Positions 1-7,085 of a stretch of 12,791 nucleotides of DNA are shown here, in pieces. The position numbers were made by a program, and so were the translations under genes. This DNA is from Citromicrobium sp. (GTDB taxonomy: Bacteria; Pseudomonadota; Alphaproteobacteria; Sphingomonadales; Sphingomonadaceae): positions 1 to 12,791 of the forward strand of contig PAVA01000081.1 of assembly GCA_002712945.1 (NCBI GenBank), read 5' to 3'. A model generated the notes under the pieces. It ran no database searches, was not told where the DNA came from, and worked only from the letters and a program-made list of their open reading frames with translations. Every line of letters begins with the position of its first letter. Position 1 is the stretch's first letter.

Positions 1-390
1 AAGGCGGCTGTCGACCAGCGCTGCGGTGCGGTTGACGACGGCCCGCTGGTAGTCCGGGTCCTTGATCATCTCGAAGAAGGCTCCGGCGTTTGGGTAGGCC
101 GCGACGAAGCCATCGTGCCAGCGCCGCTCGTGCGGGCCGGTGACCATGGTCTCGAAGGTGCCGCGCCACACGATGCCGCCGCCGACGCGGGCGAAGATCG
201 GGCCGCTGGTGCGCCCGTATTCCTCGTAAGCGCGGCGTCCGCTCCAGCCCTTGCCCGCATGCTCATGTCCGGCCGGATAATCGGCTTCGTCGCGGTAAAG
301 CAGCAGGTTGAGCATGTGGATCGGCCGGTCGCGCGGCAGGGCCTTGAAAGCCTCGAAGTTCTCGCGGCTCGGATCGATGAAATTGGTCAT
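1..390 (-). CDS. DUF1330 family protein, C-terminus cut by window edge
   Basis: Reading leftward from an ATG at 388-390 gives 130 codons with no stop before base 1, so the C-terminus lies outside the window. The translation begins MTNFIDPSRENFEAF and contains HMLNLLLYRD (about residues 25-34), AYEEYGRTSGPIFARVGG (about 53-70) and later RWHDGFVAAYPNAGAFFEMI. This is the layout of DUF1330 proteins, small dimeric ferredoxin-like alpha/beta folds with no firmly assigned reaction. The start lies 5 bases after the stop of the 68-residue membrane protein, with only a weak purine stretch (AAAGAG) as ribosome site, so it is probably translated by coupling from the upstream gene. Being at the end of a run with an acyl-CoA synthetase suggests a link to lipid or organic-acid metabolism; that is inference. 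The family call is fairly secure, the function is not known. Confidence 0.85.
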   Translation of the reverse strand, partial: MTNFIDPSRENFEAFKALPRDRPIHMLNLLLYRDEADYPAGHEHAGKGWSGRRAYEEYGRTSGPIFARVGGGIVWRGTFETMVTGPHERRWHDGFVAAYPNAGAFFEMIKDPDYQRAVVNRTAALVDSRL

Positions 391-395
391 GTGCG

Positions 396-602
396 TCACT
401 CTTTGGGTGAGAGAATGCGCCCGGCAATCGCCCAGGCCGGGCGGGCGACCACCAGCAGGCAGCCGAGCCCGAGAATCGAGAGCACGGTCGGCGACAGGAA
501 ATCCGCGCCGCGCAGCGTGCTCAGCAACAGGGTCATGACGAGGAACAGCCCCATCGCGAGGCCCAGCCCGATCATGACCGCAAGGATGGCGCGCGGGTTC
601 AC
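396..602 (-). CDS. small two-helix membrane protein, function unknown
   Basis: A 68-residue ORF with a GTG start 3 bases after the stop of the acyl-CoA synthetase. A good ribosome site (AAGGA, 7 bases before the GTG) lies inside the end of the synthetase gene and supports this start. Two hydrophobic segments are evident, about residues 5-28 and 36-58, separated by a short polar turn (TLRGADF) and followed by a short tail ending SPKE. No signal peptidase site, lipobox or catalytic motif is visible, and I do not recognise a named family. Packing between the synthetase and the DUF1330 gene, with 3-5 base gaps, argues that it is a real coupled gene. It could sit near the synthetase at the inner membrane, but nothing in the sequence proves a contact. 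Confidence 0.7.
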   Translation of the reverse strand: MNPRAILAVMIGLGLAMGLFLVMTLLLSTLRGADFLSPTVLSILGLGCLLVVARPAWAIAGRILSPKE

Positions 603-605
603 GCG

Positions 606-2351
606 TCAGTCCTTGCCGAACATGCGCCCGAAAATGCCGCGCTTCCTCGCGTCATCGGGCGCCGTCTCGCCGTTCTGCGCTTCGGTGGCCGGCGTTGGAG
701 CGGCATCCGCCATCGCTGGCTCGGCTGGCGATGCTTCGGCCAGCTGCGCCTCTGGCAGCTGGTAGTCGGAGAAGCGATCGCGCAAGTCCTTCTTGCTGAT
801 CTTCCCGGTGGCGGTGTGGGGGATGTCGTCCACGAACTCCACCGCGTCGGGCAGCCACCATTTCGCGACATGATCGCGCAGATACTCGATCACGTCCTGG
901 GCAGTAGCCTCCTGCCCTTCCTTCTTGACGCAGAACAGCACCGGGCGCTCATCCCACTTGGGGTGGTACATGCCGATGGCGGCGGCTTCGGCGATGGCCG
1001 GGTGGCCCGCAGCGGCGTTCTCCAGCTCGACCGAGCTGATCCATTCGCCGCCCGACTTGATGACGTCCTTGGTCCGGTCGGTGATCTGCATCGTGCCATC
1101 GGGATGCAGGATCGCGACATCGCCCGTGTCGAACCAGCCGTCCGGAGTCAGCGCGTCTTCCGCCGCCTTGAAGTAGCGGCGGATGACCCAGGGCCCACGA
1201 ATCTGCAGCGCGCCTGAGGTCTCGCCATCGCGCGGCAAGACCTTGGTCGGGTCATCGAGATCGACCGTGCGCAGCTCCACGCCGAAGATCGGGCGCCCCT
1301 GCATCGCCGCCTGGTCGACGCGTTCGTCCAGCGAGAGCTTGTCCCAGTCCCAAGTCGGCCCGCCCAGCGTGCCGATGGGCGATGTCTCGGTCATGCCCCA
1401 GGCGTGCTGGACGCGAATCCCCGCCTCCATCAGCCGCCGGATCATGAACTTGGGCGCGGCCGATCCGCCGATGGTCGCCGCGCGAAGCTTCGGCAGCGGC
1501 TTGTCGTTCGCATCGCAGTACTGGAAGGTCGCGAGCCACACGGTCGGCACGCCCGCGCTGTCGGTTACGCCCTCGCGCTCCATCAGATCGTAGAGCACGC
1601 CGGGGTCGTTGACCGCCGAGAACACGAAGCGGATTCCTGCCATTGCGCCCGCGAAGGGCAGGCCCCAGCTCGCCGCGTGGAACATCGGCACCACAGGCAG
1701 CATCACCGAGGATGCGTTGAAGTTGAACGCGGGCGGCTGGATCGCGGCGAGCGCATGCAGGACCGTGGAGCGATGTTCGTAGAGCACGCCCTTCGGGTTC
1801 CCGGTCGTCCCGCTGGTATAGCAGAGCATGCAGGGGTCGCGCTCGTCGACCTTCGCCCAAGTGTAGTCCCCGTCCTGCGCGCCGATCCAGCCCTCGAACC
1901 CGGTGACCTCGCTGCCTTCCGGCGGATCGTAGCAGATGTAGTGCTCTATGCTGGTCCAGCGATCGCGCATCTTGTCGACGATCGGCTGAAACGCCGCGTC
2001 GTAGATCAGCACGCGGTCTTCCGCGTGGTTGGCGATGTATTCGAGCTGATCCTCGAACAGGCGCGGGTTGATCGTGTGGAGCACCCCGCCCATCCCGGCG
2101 ACGCCGTACCAGCTGACCAGGTGGCGCGAGTGGTTCATCGCCAGGCTCGCAACCCGGTCGCCCTTCTTGATGCCGAGCGCTTCCAGCGCCTGCGCCATCT
2201 TGAGCGCATCGCGCCTGATGCCCGCCCAGTCGGTCCGCGTCTCGCTGCCATCGCCCCAGTGCGTCACGATCTCGCGGTTCGGTGTTTCGCGCGCCGCATG
2301 ATCGATGACATGGGTGATCAGCAGATCCCAGTCTTGCATCGCTCCGAGCAT
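606..2351 (-). CDS. AlkK-type medium/long-chain acyl-CoA synthetase with C-terminal extension
   Basis: A 581-residue adenylate-forming enzyme expected to convert free fatty acid, ATP and CoA to acyl-CoA, feeding beta-oxidation or lipid synthesis. The ATP-binding loop [11 protein letters not shown] is at 178-188, the HAWGMTE motif at 316-322, DGWFDTGD at 404-411, the hinge region [13 protein letters not shown] at 425-437, and the catalytic lysine of TATGK at 517. The N-terminus [11 protein letters not shown] and [11 protein letters not shown] (92-102) match the AlkK subgroup. The frame stays open to base 2600, but those codons overlap dnaE; the ATG at 2351 has AAGGGAGAG just before it and gives the family N-terminus. 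A second ATG at 2339 is less well placed. The enzyme body ends near residue 535. An Ala/Pro/Glu-rich linker and a basic, Phe/Gly-rich end follow, an addition to the usual length of about 540. Chain-length preference cannot be read from the sequence. Confidence 0.93.
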   Translation of the reverse strand: MLGAMQDWDLLITHVIDHAARETPNREIVTHWGDGSETRTDWAGIRRDALKMAQALEALGIKKGDRVASLAMNHSRHLVSWYGVAGMGGVLHTINPRLFEDQLEYIANHAEDRVLIYDAAFQPIVDKMRDRWTSIEHYICYDPPEGSEVTGFEGWIGAQDGDYTWAKVDERDPCMLCYTSGTTGNPKGVLYEHRSTVLHALAAIQPPAFNFNASSVMLPVVPMFHAASWGLPFAGAMAGIRFVFSAVNDPGVLYDLMEREGVTDSAGVPTVWLATFQYCDANDKPLPKLRAATIGGSAAPKFMIRRLMEAGIRVQHAWGMTETSPIGTLGGPTWDWDKLSLDERVDQAAMQGRPIFGVELRTVDLDDPTKVLPRDGETSGALQIRGPWVIRRYFKAAEDALTPDGWFDTGDVAILHPDGTMQITDRTKDVIKSGGEWISSVELENAAAGHPAIAEAAAIGMYHPKWDERPVLFCVKKEGQEATAQDVIEYLRDHVAKWWLPDAVEFVDDIPHTATGKISKKDLRDRFSDYQLPEAQLAEASPAEPAMADAAPTPATEAQNGETAPDDARKRGIFGRMFGKD

Positions 2352-2376
2352 CGTCTCTCCCTTATGTGTCCGTTTG
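2352..2376 (-). promoter_or_regulatory. ribosome site and leader motif of the acyl-CoA synthetase
   Basis: On the minus strand the leader reads CAAAC, three bases, CACATAAGGGAGAGACG, then ATG. AAGGGAGAG (2355-2363) is the ribosome-binding core and fixes the start at 2351, although the frame is open much further upstream. A closely similar string precedes the unknown 90-residue gene at 6320. Confidence 0.6.
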
Positions 2377-2427
2377 TCTGGGAGAATGCGCGGGATGGCG
2401 CGCGCCCGCAAGGCTTTCGGGGCAAAA

Positions 2428-5400
2428 TCAGGCAGCGCGGTGGAGTTGCGGCCCGGTTTTGGGGACCAGCGCGATATTGGCGATCCCGTCGATCGCTTCG
2501 AGCGCGTCGGCAAGCTTGCCGTCGACCATGTAGTCATGCCCCAGCCGCAGGACCGGCTGATCGGCTTCGGACAACATGAGCCGCACCTGCACCTCGCCAT
2601 AGCCCGGCGGGCCGGGCCGCAGCGCGAGCGCGAGTTCGCCGAGCGCGGTCTCGCTTGCCACGTCGAGCGTCAGGAGCATGCGTTGCCCGCCGGAGACCTG
2701 AGTGAGCGGCCGGGCACCGCGCACGGTGACCCGCGGCGGCTCGTCGGGCGACGGCGAATCCAGCTCGACCGTCAGGAGGACGCAGGTGCTCTCCTCGGCC
2801 CACTTGGTGAATTGCGGCACGAGGCTTTCCTCGAAGCAGGCGGCGCTGAACTGCCCCGACGGATCGGAGAAATCCACGCGGACGAAATCCTTGCCGCGCC
2901 GCGTCTGCCCGCGCTTCGCGCCTTCCACCATCGCGGCAAGCACCGCCTTGCTGCGCCCTTCGCCACTCGGCCCGCCGCCTTCCATCAGCGAGGCGTAGCT
3001 GCGTGCGCCATTGGCGCTGGCGACATCGCGGAAACCCTCGATCGGGTGGGCGGAGAAGTAGAACCCGAAAGTCTCGCGCTCCTTCGCCATGCGCTCGGCA
3101 CGCGGCCAGTCTTCCGCATCCTTCATGCGGATGGCGTCGTTGGCATTGTCGTCGCCGCCGAACAGGCCTTCCTGCCCACTGGCACGCTCGCGGATCGCGG
3201 CATCGGCGACCGCCAGCAGCAGTTCGGTGTTCTCGGCCAGCTGGCCGCGATTGGGCTCGAGACGGTCGAAGGCGCCCGCCGCGATCAGCGCTTCGAGCTG
3301 GCGCGAGTTCATCGCCCCCTTGGGCAGGCGGGTGAAGAAATCGTCGAGCGTCTCGAACCAGCCATGCGCCTCGCGTTCGGCGACCACGGCTTCCATCGCC
3401 TTCTCGCCGACGTTGCGCAGGCCCGCGAGGCCATAGCGAACCGCGTATCCCTCATCGGTGCGCTCGACCGTGAACTCGGCTTCGGAGCGGTTGATGTCGG
3501 GTGGCGCCACCTCGATCTCGTTGCGCCGCGCATCGTCGACGAACAGCGCCAGCTTTTCCGACTGGTCCATGTCGAAGCACATGGCGGCGGCGTAGAATTC
3601 CTCGGGGTAATGCGCCTTGAGCCACGCGGTCTCGTAGGCGAGCAGCGCGTAGGCCGCGGCGTGTGACTTGTTGAAGCCGTAGCCCGCGAACTTGTCGATC
3701 AAGTCGAACAGCTCGTTCGCGCGATCCGCCTCGATGCCGGAAACCTCCTTGCAGCCTTCGACGAAGCGACCGCGCTGCTTGTCCATCTCCGCCTGGACCT
3801 TCTTGCCCATCGCGCGGCGCAGCAGGTCGGCATCGCCGAGCGAGTATCCGGCGAGAATCTGCGCGGCCTGCATCACCTGTTCCTGATAGACGAAGATCCC
3901 GTAGGTCTCCTTCAGGATGCCCTCGAGCTTGGGATGCGGGTACTCGATCGGCTCGATGCCCGCCTTGCGTTTCCCGAACAGCGGGATGTTGTCCATCGGA
4001 CCCGGCCGATAGAGCGAGACGAGCGCGATGATGTCCTCGAACTTGGTCGGCTTCACCGCCGTCAGCGTGCGCCGCATGCCTTCCGATTCCAGCTGGAACA
4101 CGCCGACCGTGTCGCCGCGCTGCATCAGGTCGTAGACCGCCGCATCGTCCCAGCTGATCGCGCCGAGATCGCAGGTGATCCCGCGCTTCTCCAGCAGGTC
4201 GACCGCCTTCTGGAGCACCGAAAGCGTTTTCAGGCCGAGGAAGTCGAACTTCACCAGGCCCGCACCTTCGACCACCTTCATGTCGAACTGCGTCACCGGC
4301 ATGTCCGATCGCGGATCGCGGTAGAGCGGCACCAGTTCGGCCAGCGGACGGTCGCCGATCACCACGCCCGCCGCGTGGGTGCTGGAATTGCGCGGCAGCC
4401 CTTCGAGCTGCATCGCCAGGTCGACCAGCGTGCGGACCTCGTTGTCGTTGTCGTACTCGCCCTTGAACTCCGCCGCGCCGTTGAGCGCACGCGGCAGGTT
4501 CCACGGGTCGGTCGGATGGTTGGGCACCATCTTGCACAGCCGGTCCACCCGGTTGTAGCCCATGTCGAGGATACGCCCGCAATCGCGCAGCACCGCGCGC
4601 GCCTTCATCTTGCCGAAGGTGATGATCTGCGCGACCTTGTCGCTGCCGTATTTCTCCTGAACGTAGCGGATCACCTCGCCCCGCCGGGTTTCGCAGAAGT
4701 CGATATCGAAGTCGGGCATCGAAACGCGTTCGGGGTTGAGGAAACGCTCGAACAGCAAGCCCAGCCGGATGGGGTCGAGATCGGTGATCGTCAGCGCCCA
4801 GGCGACGAGCGAACCCGCACCCGAACCGCGCCCCGGCCCCACGGGAATCCCCTGGGACTTGGCCCACTTGATGAAGTCGGCAACGATCAGGAAATAGCCG
4901 GGGAAGCCCATGTTGGTGATGATCCCGACTTCCTTGTCGAGCCGGTCGTAATAGGTCTGCCGCTCCTCTTCGGAGAGGTCTTCGTAGACGGACAGGCGCG
5001 CATCGAGGCCCCGGCGCGCATCCTCGGCGAGCATCTTGACCTCGCCCTCGATATCGCCCGCAAGGCTGGGCAGGATCGGCGCGCGCTCGGGCGGTGCGAA
5101 GGCGCAGCGGCGCGCGATTGTCAGCGTGTTGGCGAGCGCTTCGGGCAGGTCGGCGAACAGCTCGTCCATCATCCTTGCGGACTTGACGTAGGCGGCCTTG
5201 GTCGAGCGCGGGCGGTCCTCCTCCCACAGCTTGCGGCTGTTCGCGATGCACAGCATCGCATCATGCGCATCGAAGAAATGCGGATCGGCGAAGTTGGCCG
5301 GATTGGTCGCGACCAGCGGCAGGTCGCGTGCGTAAGCGAGATCGATCAGCGCGTCTTCCGCCGCTGCTTCGGTCGGCTCGCCCCGCCGGGCGATCTCGAT

Positions 5401-5898
5401 ATAGAGCCGGTCGGGAAAGAGTGCCTCCAGCCGGTCGAGATAGCGTTTCGCGTGGTCCGACTGTTCTCCGGCCAGCAGGCGCGTCACCGCGCCCTCGCTC
5501 GCGCCGGTGAGCGCGATCAGGCCGTCGGTCTGGCCCTCCAGCGCATCGAGCGTGACGTGCGGCACCAGTTCCAGCGGGCGGTCGAGATGCGCCGCGCTGA
5601 CCAGCTTGCACAGGTTCAACCAACCCGCCTCGTCCTGCACGAACAGCGGCAGATGGTCGATTTCCTCACTGTCGGGCCTCGCCACGCCCAGAAGCGCACC
5701 CACGATCGGCTGGACGCCGTTCTCGATACAGGCATTGGCGAAGGGCACGCTGCCGTAGAGGCCATTGCGGTCGCACATCGCAATGGCGGGAAACCCGCGC
5801 TCGGTCGCCAGCTTGGCGATCGCCTTGGGCTCGATCGCCCCTTCGAGCATCGAGAAAGCGGAGAGGACGCGAAGAGGAACGAAGGGGGCGAAGGCCAT
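2428..5898 (-). CDS. dnaE: DNA polymerase III alpha subunit
   Basis: Catalytic subunit of the replicative polymerase, 1156 residues, close to the usual proteobacterial DnaE length. An N-terminal PHP domain (about 1-270) is followed by the C-family polymerase core. The core has GPGRGSGAGS (354-363), the PDFDIDF metal site with Asp398 and Asp400, and the third catalytic Asp552 in FDFLGLK; these align with Asp401, Asp403 and Asp555 of E. coli. A helix-hairpin-helix region is near 820-880, a beta-clamp-binding pentapeptide QEGLF is at 909-913, and an OB-type domain is near 985-1060. In the PHP domain the positions of E. coli His12 and Asp14 are Leu12 and Ala14, so this domain is unlikely to bind metals; proofreading would need a separate DnaQ. 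The frame is open to 6030, but MAFAPFVPLRVLSAFSMLEG at 5898 is the family N-terminus. No Shine-Dalgarno sequence precedes it. Confidence 0.97.
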   Translation of the reverse strand: MAFAPFVPLRVLSAFSMLEGAIEPKAIAKLATERGFPAIAMCDRNGLYGSVPFANACIENGVQPIVGALLGVARPDSEEIDHLPLFVQDEAGWLNLCKLVSAAHLDRPLELVPHVTLDALEGQTDGLIALTGASEGAVTRLLAGEQSDHAKRYLDRLEALFPDRLYIEIARRGEPTEAAAEDALIDLAYARDLPLVATNPANFADPHFFDAHDAMLCIANSRKLWEEDRPRSTKAAYVKSARMMDELFADLPEALANTLTIARRCAFAPPERAPILPSLAGDIEGEVKMLAEDARRGLDARLSVYEDLSEEERQTYYDRLDKEVGIITNMGFPGYFLIVADFIKWAKSQGIPVGPGRGSGAGSLVAWALTITDLDPIRLGLLFERFLNPERVSMPDFDIDFCETRRGEVIRYVQEKYGSDKVAQIITFGKMKARAVLRDCGRILDMGYNRVDRLCKMVPNHPTDPWNLPRALNGAAEFKGEYDNDNEVRTLVDLAMQLEGLPRNSSTHAAGVVIGDRPLAELVPLYRDPRSDMPVTQFDMKVVEGAGLVKFDFLGLKTLSVLQKAVDLLEKRGITCDLGAISWDDAAVYDLMQRGDTVGVFQLESEGMRRTLTAVKPTKFEDIIALVSLYRPGPMDNIPLFGKRKAGIEPIEYPHPKLEGILKETYGIFVYQEQVMQAAQILAGYSLGDADLLRRAMGKKVQAEMDKQRGRFVEGCKEVSGIEADRANELFDLIDKFAGYGFNKSHAAAYALLAYETAWLKAHYPEEFYAAAMCFDMDQSEKLALFVDDARRNEIEVAPPDINRSEAEFTVERTDEGYAVRYGLAGLRNVGEKAMEAVVAEREAHGWFETLDDFFTRLPKGAMNSRQLEALIAAGAFDRLEPNRGQLAENTELLLAVADAAIRERASGQEGLFGGDDNANDAIRMKDAEDWPRAERMAKERETFGFYFSAHPIEGFRDVASANGARSYASLMEGGGPSGEGRSKAVLAAMVEGAKRGQTRRGKDFVRVDFSDPSGQFSAACFEESLVPQFTKWAEESTCVLLTVELDSPSPDEPPRVTVRGARPLTQVSGGQRMLLTLDVASETALGELALALRPGPPGYGEVQVRLMLSEADQPVLRLGHDYMVDGKLADALEAIDGIANIALVPKTGPQLHRAA

Positions 5899-5904
5899 CG
5901 AGAG

Positions 5905-5933
5905 AATATGCGGATAGCGGCAGGATTCGCCAA
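5905..5933 (-). promoter_or_regulatory. candidate sigma-70 promoter for dnaE, placed for a leaderless transcript
   Basis: On the minus strand TTGGCG (5928-5933) and CATATT (5905-5910) are separated by exactly 17 bases, each matching four of six consensus positions. Only six bases (CTCTCG) lie between the -10 box and the dnaE ATG at 5898, so a start about 7 bases downstream would fall on the A of the ATG. This fits the lack of a ribosome site there. It is an inference from spacing; chance matches of this quality occur. Confidence 0.4.
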
Positions 5934-5964
5934 GCCGCAGGCTGGACCTATCCTCCAATTCGTC

Positions 5965-5984
5965 ATCCCAGCGATAGCTGGGAT
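5965..5984. repeat. REP-like palindrome upstream of dnaE
   Basis: ATCCCAGC (5965-5972), a GATA loop and GCTGGGAT (5977-5984) form a perfect 8-base-pair hairpin, preceded by CGTC. Translated, the arm gives IPAIAG on either strand, the hallmark of a palindromic repeat (peptide VIPAxAGI) scattered between genes in many proteobacterial genomes. It lies in the 149-base gap between the 90-residue gene and dnaE. A smaller palindrome, CTTGC-T-GCAAG, follows at 6005-6015. This is the only copy I find in the window. Membership of a genome-wide family rests on recognition, not on counting copies. Confidence 0.6.
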
Positions 5985-6047
5985 CGTGATCGGGGGAGCT
6001 CGCCCTTGCTGCAAGCGACCCCGCGATCAAATTTCAGCAGGCAAATC

Positions 6048-6320
6048 TCAGCCGGGATAATCGGGCCGCGCGGCAATCGCTTCGATCTCGCTCACGGTGA
6101 ACATGCGGTCGCCCAGCTTCTGGATCACATGGTCGCGCCGTTCATCGGGCGTCATCGCCATCATCAGCCGGACCATTTCGAGGAAGCTGCCCTCGTGCAG
6201 GCCTTTCGCTCCGTCGAACAGGCCTTGCCCGTCGTCCTTCGCATGGATCTCGGCCCGGTCGTCCCACGCAAAGCCGCCTTCGGCCGGTTCGCCGCCATAG
6301 GTCGTGGGATGATCGCTCAT
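6048..6320 (-). CDS. unrecognised 90-residue protein between lolD and dnaE
   Basis: ATG at 6318-6320 with a strong ribosome site AAAGGAGAG six bases upstream; 90 residues ending DYPG then TGA. The first half is polar, acidic and glycine-rich (GGEPAEGGFAWDD, HAKDDGQGLFDGAKG). The second half looks like a compact helical segment: FLEMVRLMMAMTPDERRDHVIQ at about 47-68, then a turn and a second helix around FTVSEIEAIAA. There is no signal peptide, membrane segment, cysteine pair or catalytic motif; it should be a soluble cytoplasmic protein. I recognise no family and propose no function. The strong ribosome site, codon use like its neighbours and position in the co-directional run favour a real gene. 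Its leader resembles that of the acyl-CoA synthetase. Confidence 0.75.
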   Translation of the reverse strand: MSDHPTTYGGEPAEGGFAWDDRAEIHAKDDGQGLFDGAKGLHEGSFLEMVRLMMAMTPDERRDHVIQKLGDRMFTVSEIEAIAARPDYPG

Positions 6321-6326
6321 GCTCGT

Positions 6327-6346
6327 CTCTCCTTTGTGTTTGTTTG
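6327..6346 (-). promoter_or_regulatory. ribosome site and leader motif of the 90-residue gene
   Basis: Minus-strand CAAACAAACACAAAGGAGAG, followed by six bases and the ATG at 6320. AAAGGAGAG (6327-6335) is a near-ideal ribosome site and decides the start. The CAAAC-N3-CACA part recurs in front of the acyl-CoA synthetase. Confidence 0.6.
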
Positions 6347-6350
6347 CAAC

Positions 6351-6375
6351 GCCGGAAGCCCCGTGCGGGTCCGGC
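6351..6375 (-). other. GC-rich hairpin after lolD
   Basis: GCCGGA (6351-6356) pairs with TCCGGC (6370-6375), and an inner CCC/GGG extends the stem after a 3-base bulge. It lies 11 bases beyond the lolD stop, inside the 66-base gap before the 90-residue gene. No run of T follows on the minus strand, so it is not a classical terminator. It could stabilise the lolCD message end or attenuate read-through. Confidence 0.35.
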
Positions 6376-6386
6376 GCGGGGCCGGC

Positions 6387-7085
6387 TCAGTCGAGCAAGC
6401 CTTCATGCAGGCGCACGACCCGGTCCATCTTCGCCGCCAGCCGCTCGTTATGGGTGGCGACCAGCGCGGCACTCCCCTGCCCGCGCACCAGATCGAGGAA
6501 CTGCGCCAGTACCTTTTCCGAAGTCGCCTCGTCGAGATTGCCGGTGGGCTCGTCCGCCAGCACCAGCTTGGGGCTGTTGGCGAGCGCGCGGGCCACGGCG
6601 ACGCGCTGCTGCTCGCCGCCCGAAAGCTGGCTGGGCCGGTGCTCCAGCCGGTGTTCGAGGCCAAGCGCGGTGAGCAGCTCCTTCGCGCGGGCCTCCGCCG
6701 CATCGCGCGGCTTTCCGCCTACGAGTTGGGGCAGGACCACGTTCTCGACCGCGTTGAAATCGGGCAGCAGGTGATGGAACTGGTAGACAAAGCCCAGATG
6801 TTCGCGGCGCAGCGCGGTGCGCTGCTTGCTGTCGGACTTCTCCGCCGCCTGGCCCGCAATCACGATCGTCCCGCCGAAGCCACCTTCCAGCAGGCCGACC
6901 GCCTGCAGCATGGTCGACTTGCCCGAGCCCGAGGGGCCGAGCAGCGCGACGATCTCTCCCGGCATCACCTTCAGATCGACGCCGCGCAGCACGTCGATCC
7001 GCACCCCGCCCTGCTCGAAGCTGCGGGTGACGCGGCGAAGCTCCACTACGGGTTGCACGGCGGATGGGACGGCGGCCTCACTCAT
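6387..7085 (-). CDS. lolD: LolD, ATPase of the lipoprotein-releasing ABC transporter
   Basis: A 232-residue ABC ATPase that powers release of outer-membrane lipoproteins from the inner membrane to the carrier LolA. Walker [10 protein letters not shown] is at 50-58, the Q-loop glutamine at 102, the signature LSGGEQQ at 154-160, Walker B LVLADEP at 174-180 and the switch histidine at 212. The [18 protein letters not shown] segment is typical of the LolD/MacB group, and the genetic partner separates LolD from the look-alikes MacB and FtsE. The ATG overlaps the end of lolC by 8 bases (ATGAGTGA), implying coupled translation and fixed stoichiometry. The lipoprotein hydrolase encoded at 11154 would be one client of this machine. 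Confidence 0.94.
   Translation of the reverse strand: MSEAAVPSAVQPVVELRRVTRSFEQGGVRIDVLRGVDLKVMPGEIVALLGPSGSGKSTMLQAVGLLEGGFGGTIVIAGQAAEKSDSKQRTALRREHLGFVYQFHHLLPDFNAVENVVLPQLVGGKPRDAAEARAKELLTALGLEHRLEHRPSQLSGGEQQRVAVARALANSPKLVLADEPTGNLDEATSEKVLAQFLDLVRGQGSAALVATHNERLAAKMDRVVRLHEGLLD

Noticed and set aside
2377..2427. GC-rich inverted arms between dnaE and the acyl-CoA synthetase as a terminator
   Set aside because: The arms are short, the loop is large and no T-run follows on the minus strand.
2352..2600. An 83-codon N-terminal extension of the acyl-CoA synthetase
   Set aside because: It overlaps the end of dnaE out of frame, is Arg/Ser/Pro-rich, and the ATG at 2351 has a proper ribosome site and the family N-terminus.
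5899..6030. A 44-codon N-terminal extension of DnaE
   Set aside because: It translates through the REP-like palindrome, has no family similarity, and DnaE proteins begin with the MAFAPFVPLR-type sequence at 5898.
3934..6060. A 708-codon open frame on the plus strand, with others at 2305-3666 and 1404-2579
   Set aside because: They lie antisense to dnaE and the acyl-CoA synthetase, are rich in Arg/Ala/His/Asp as expected of shadow frames in GC-rich DNA, and show no domain or ribosome site.
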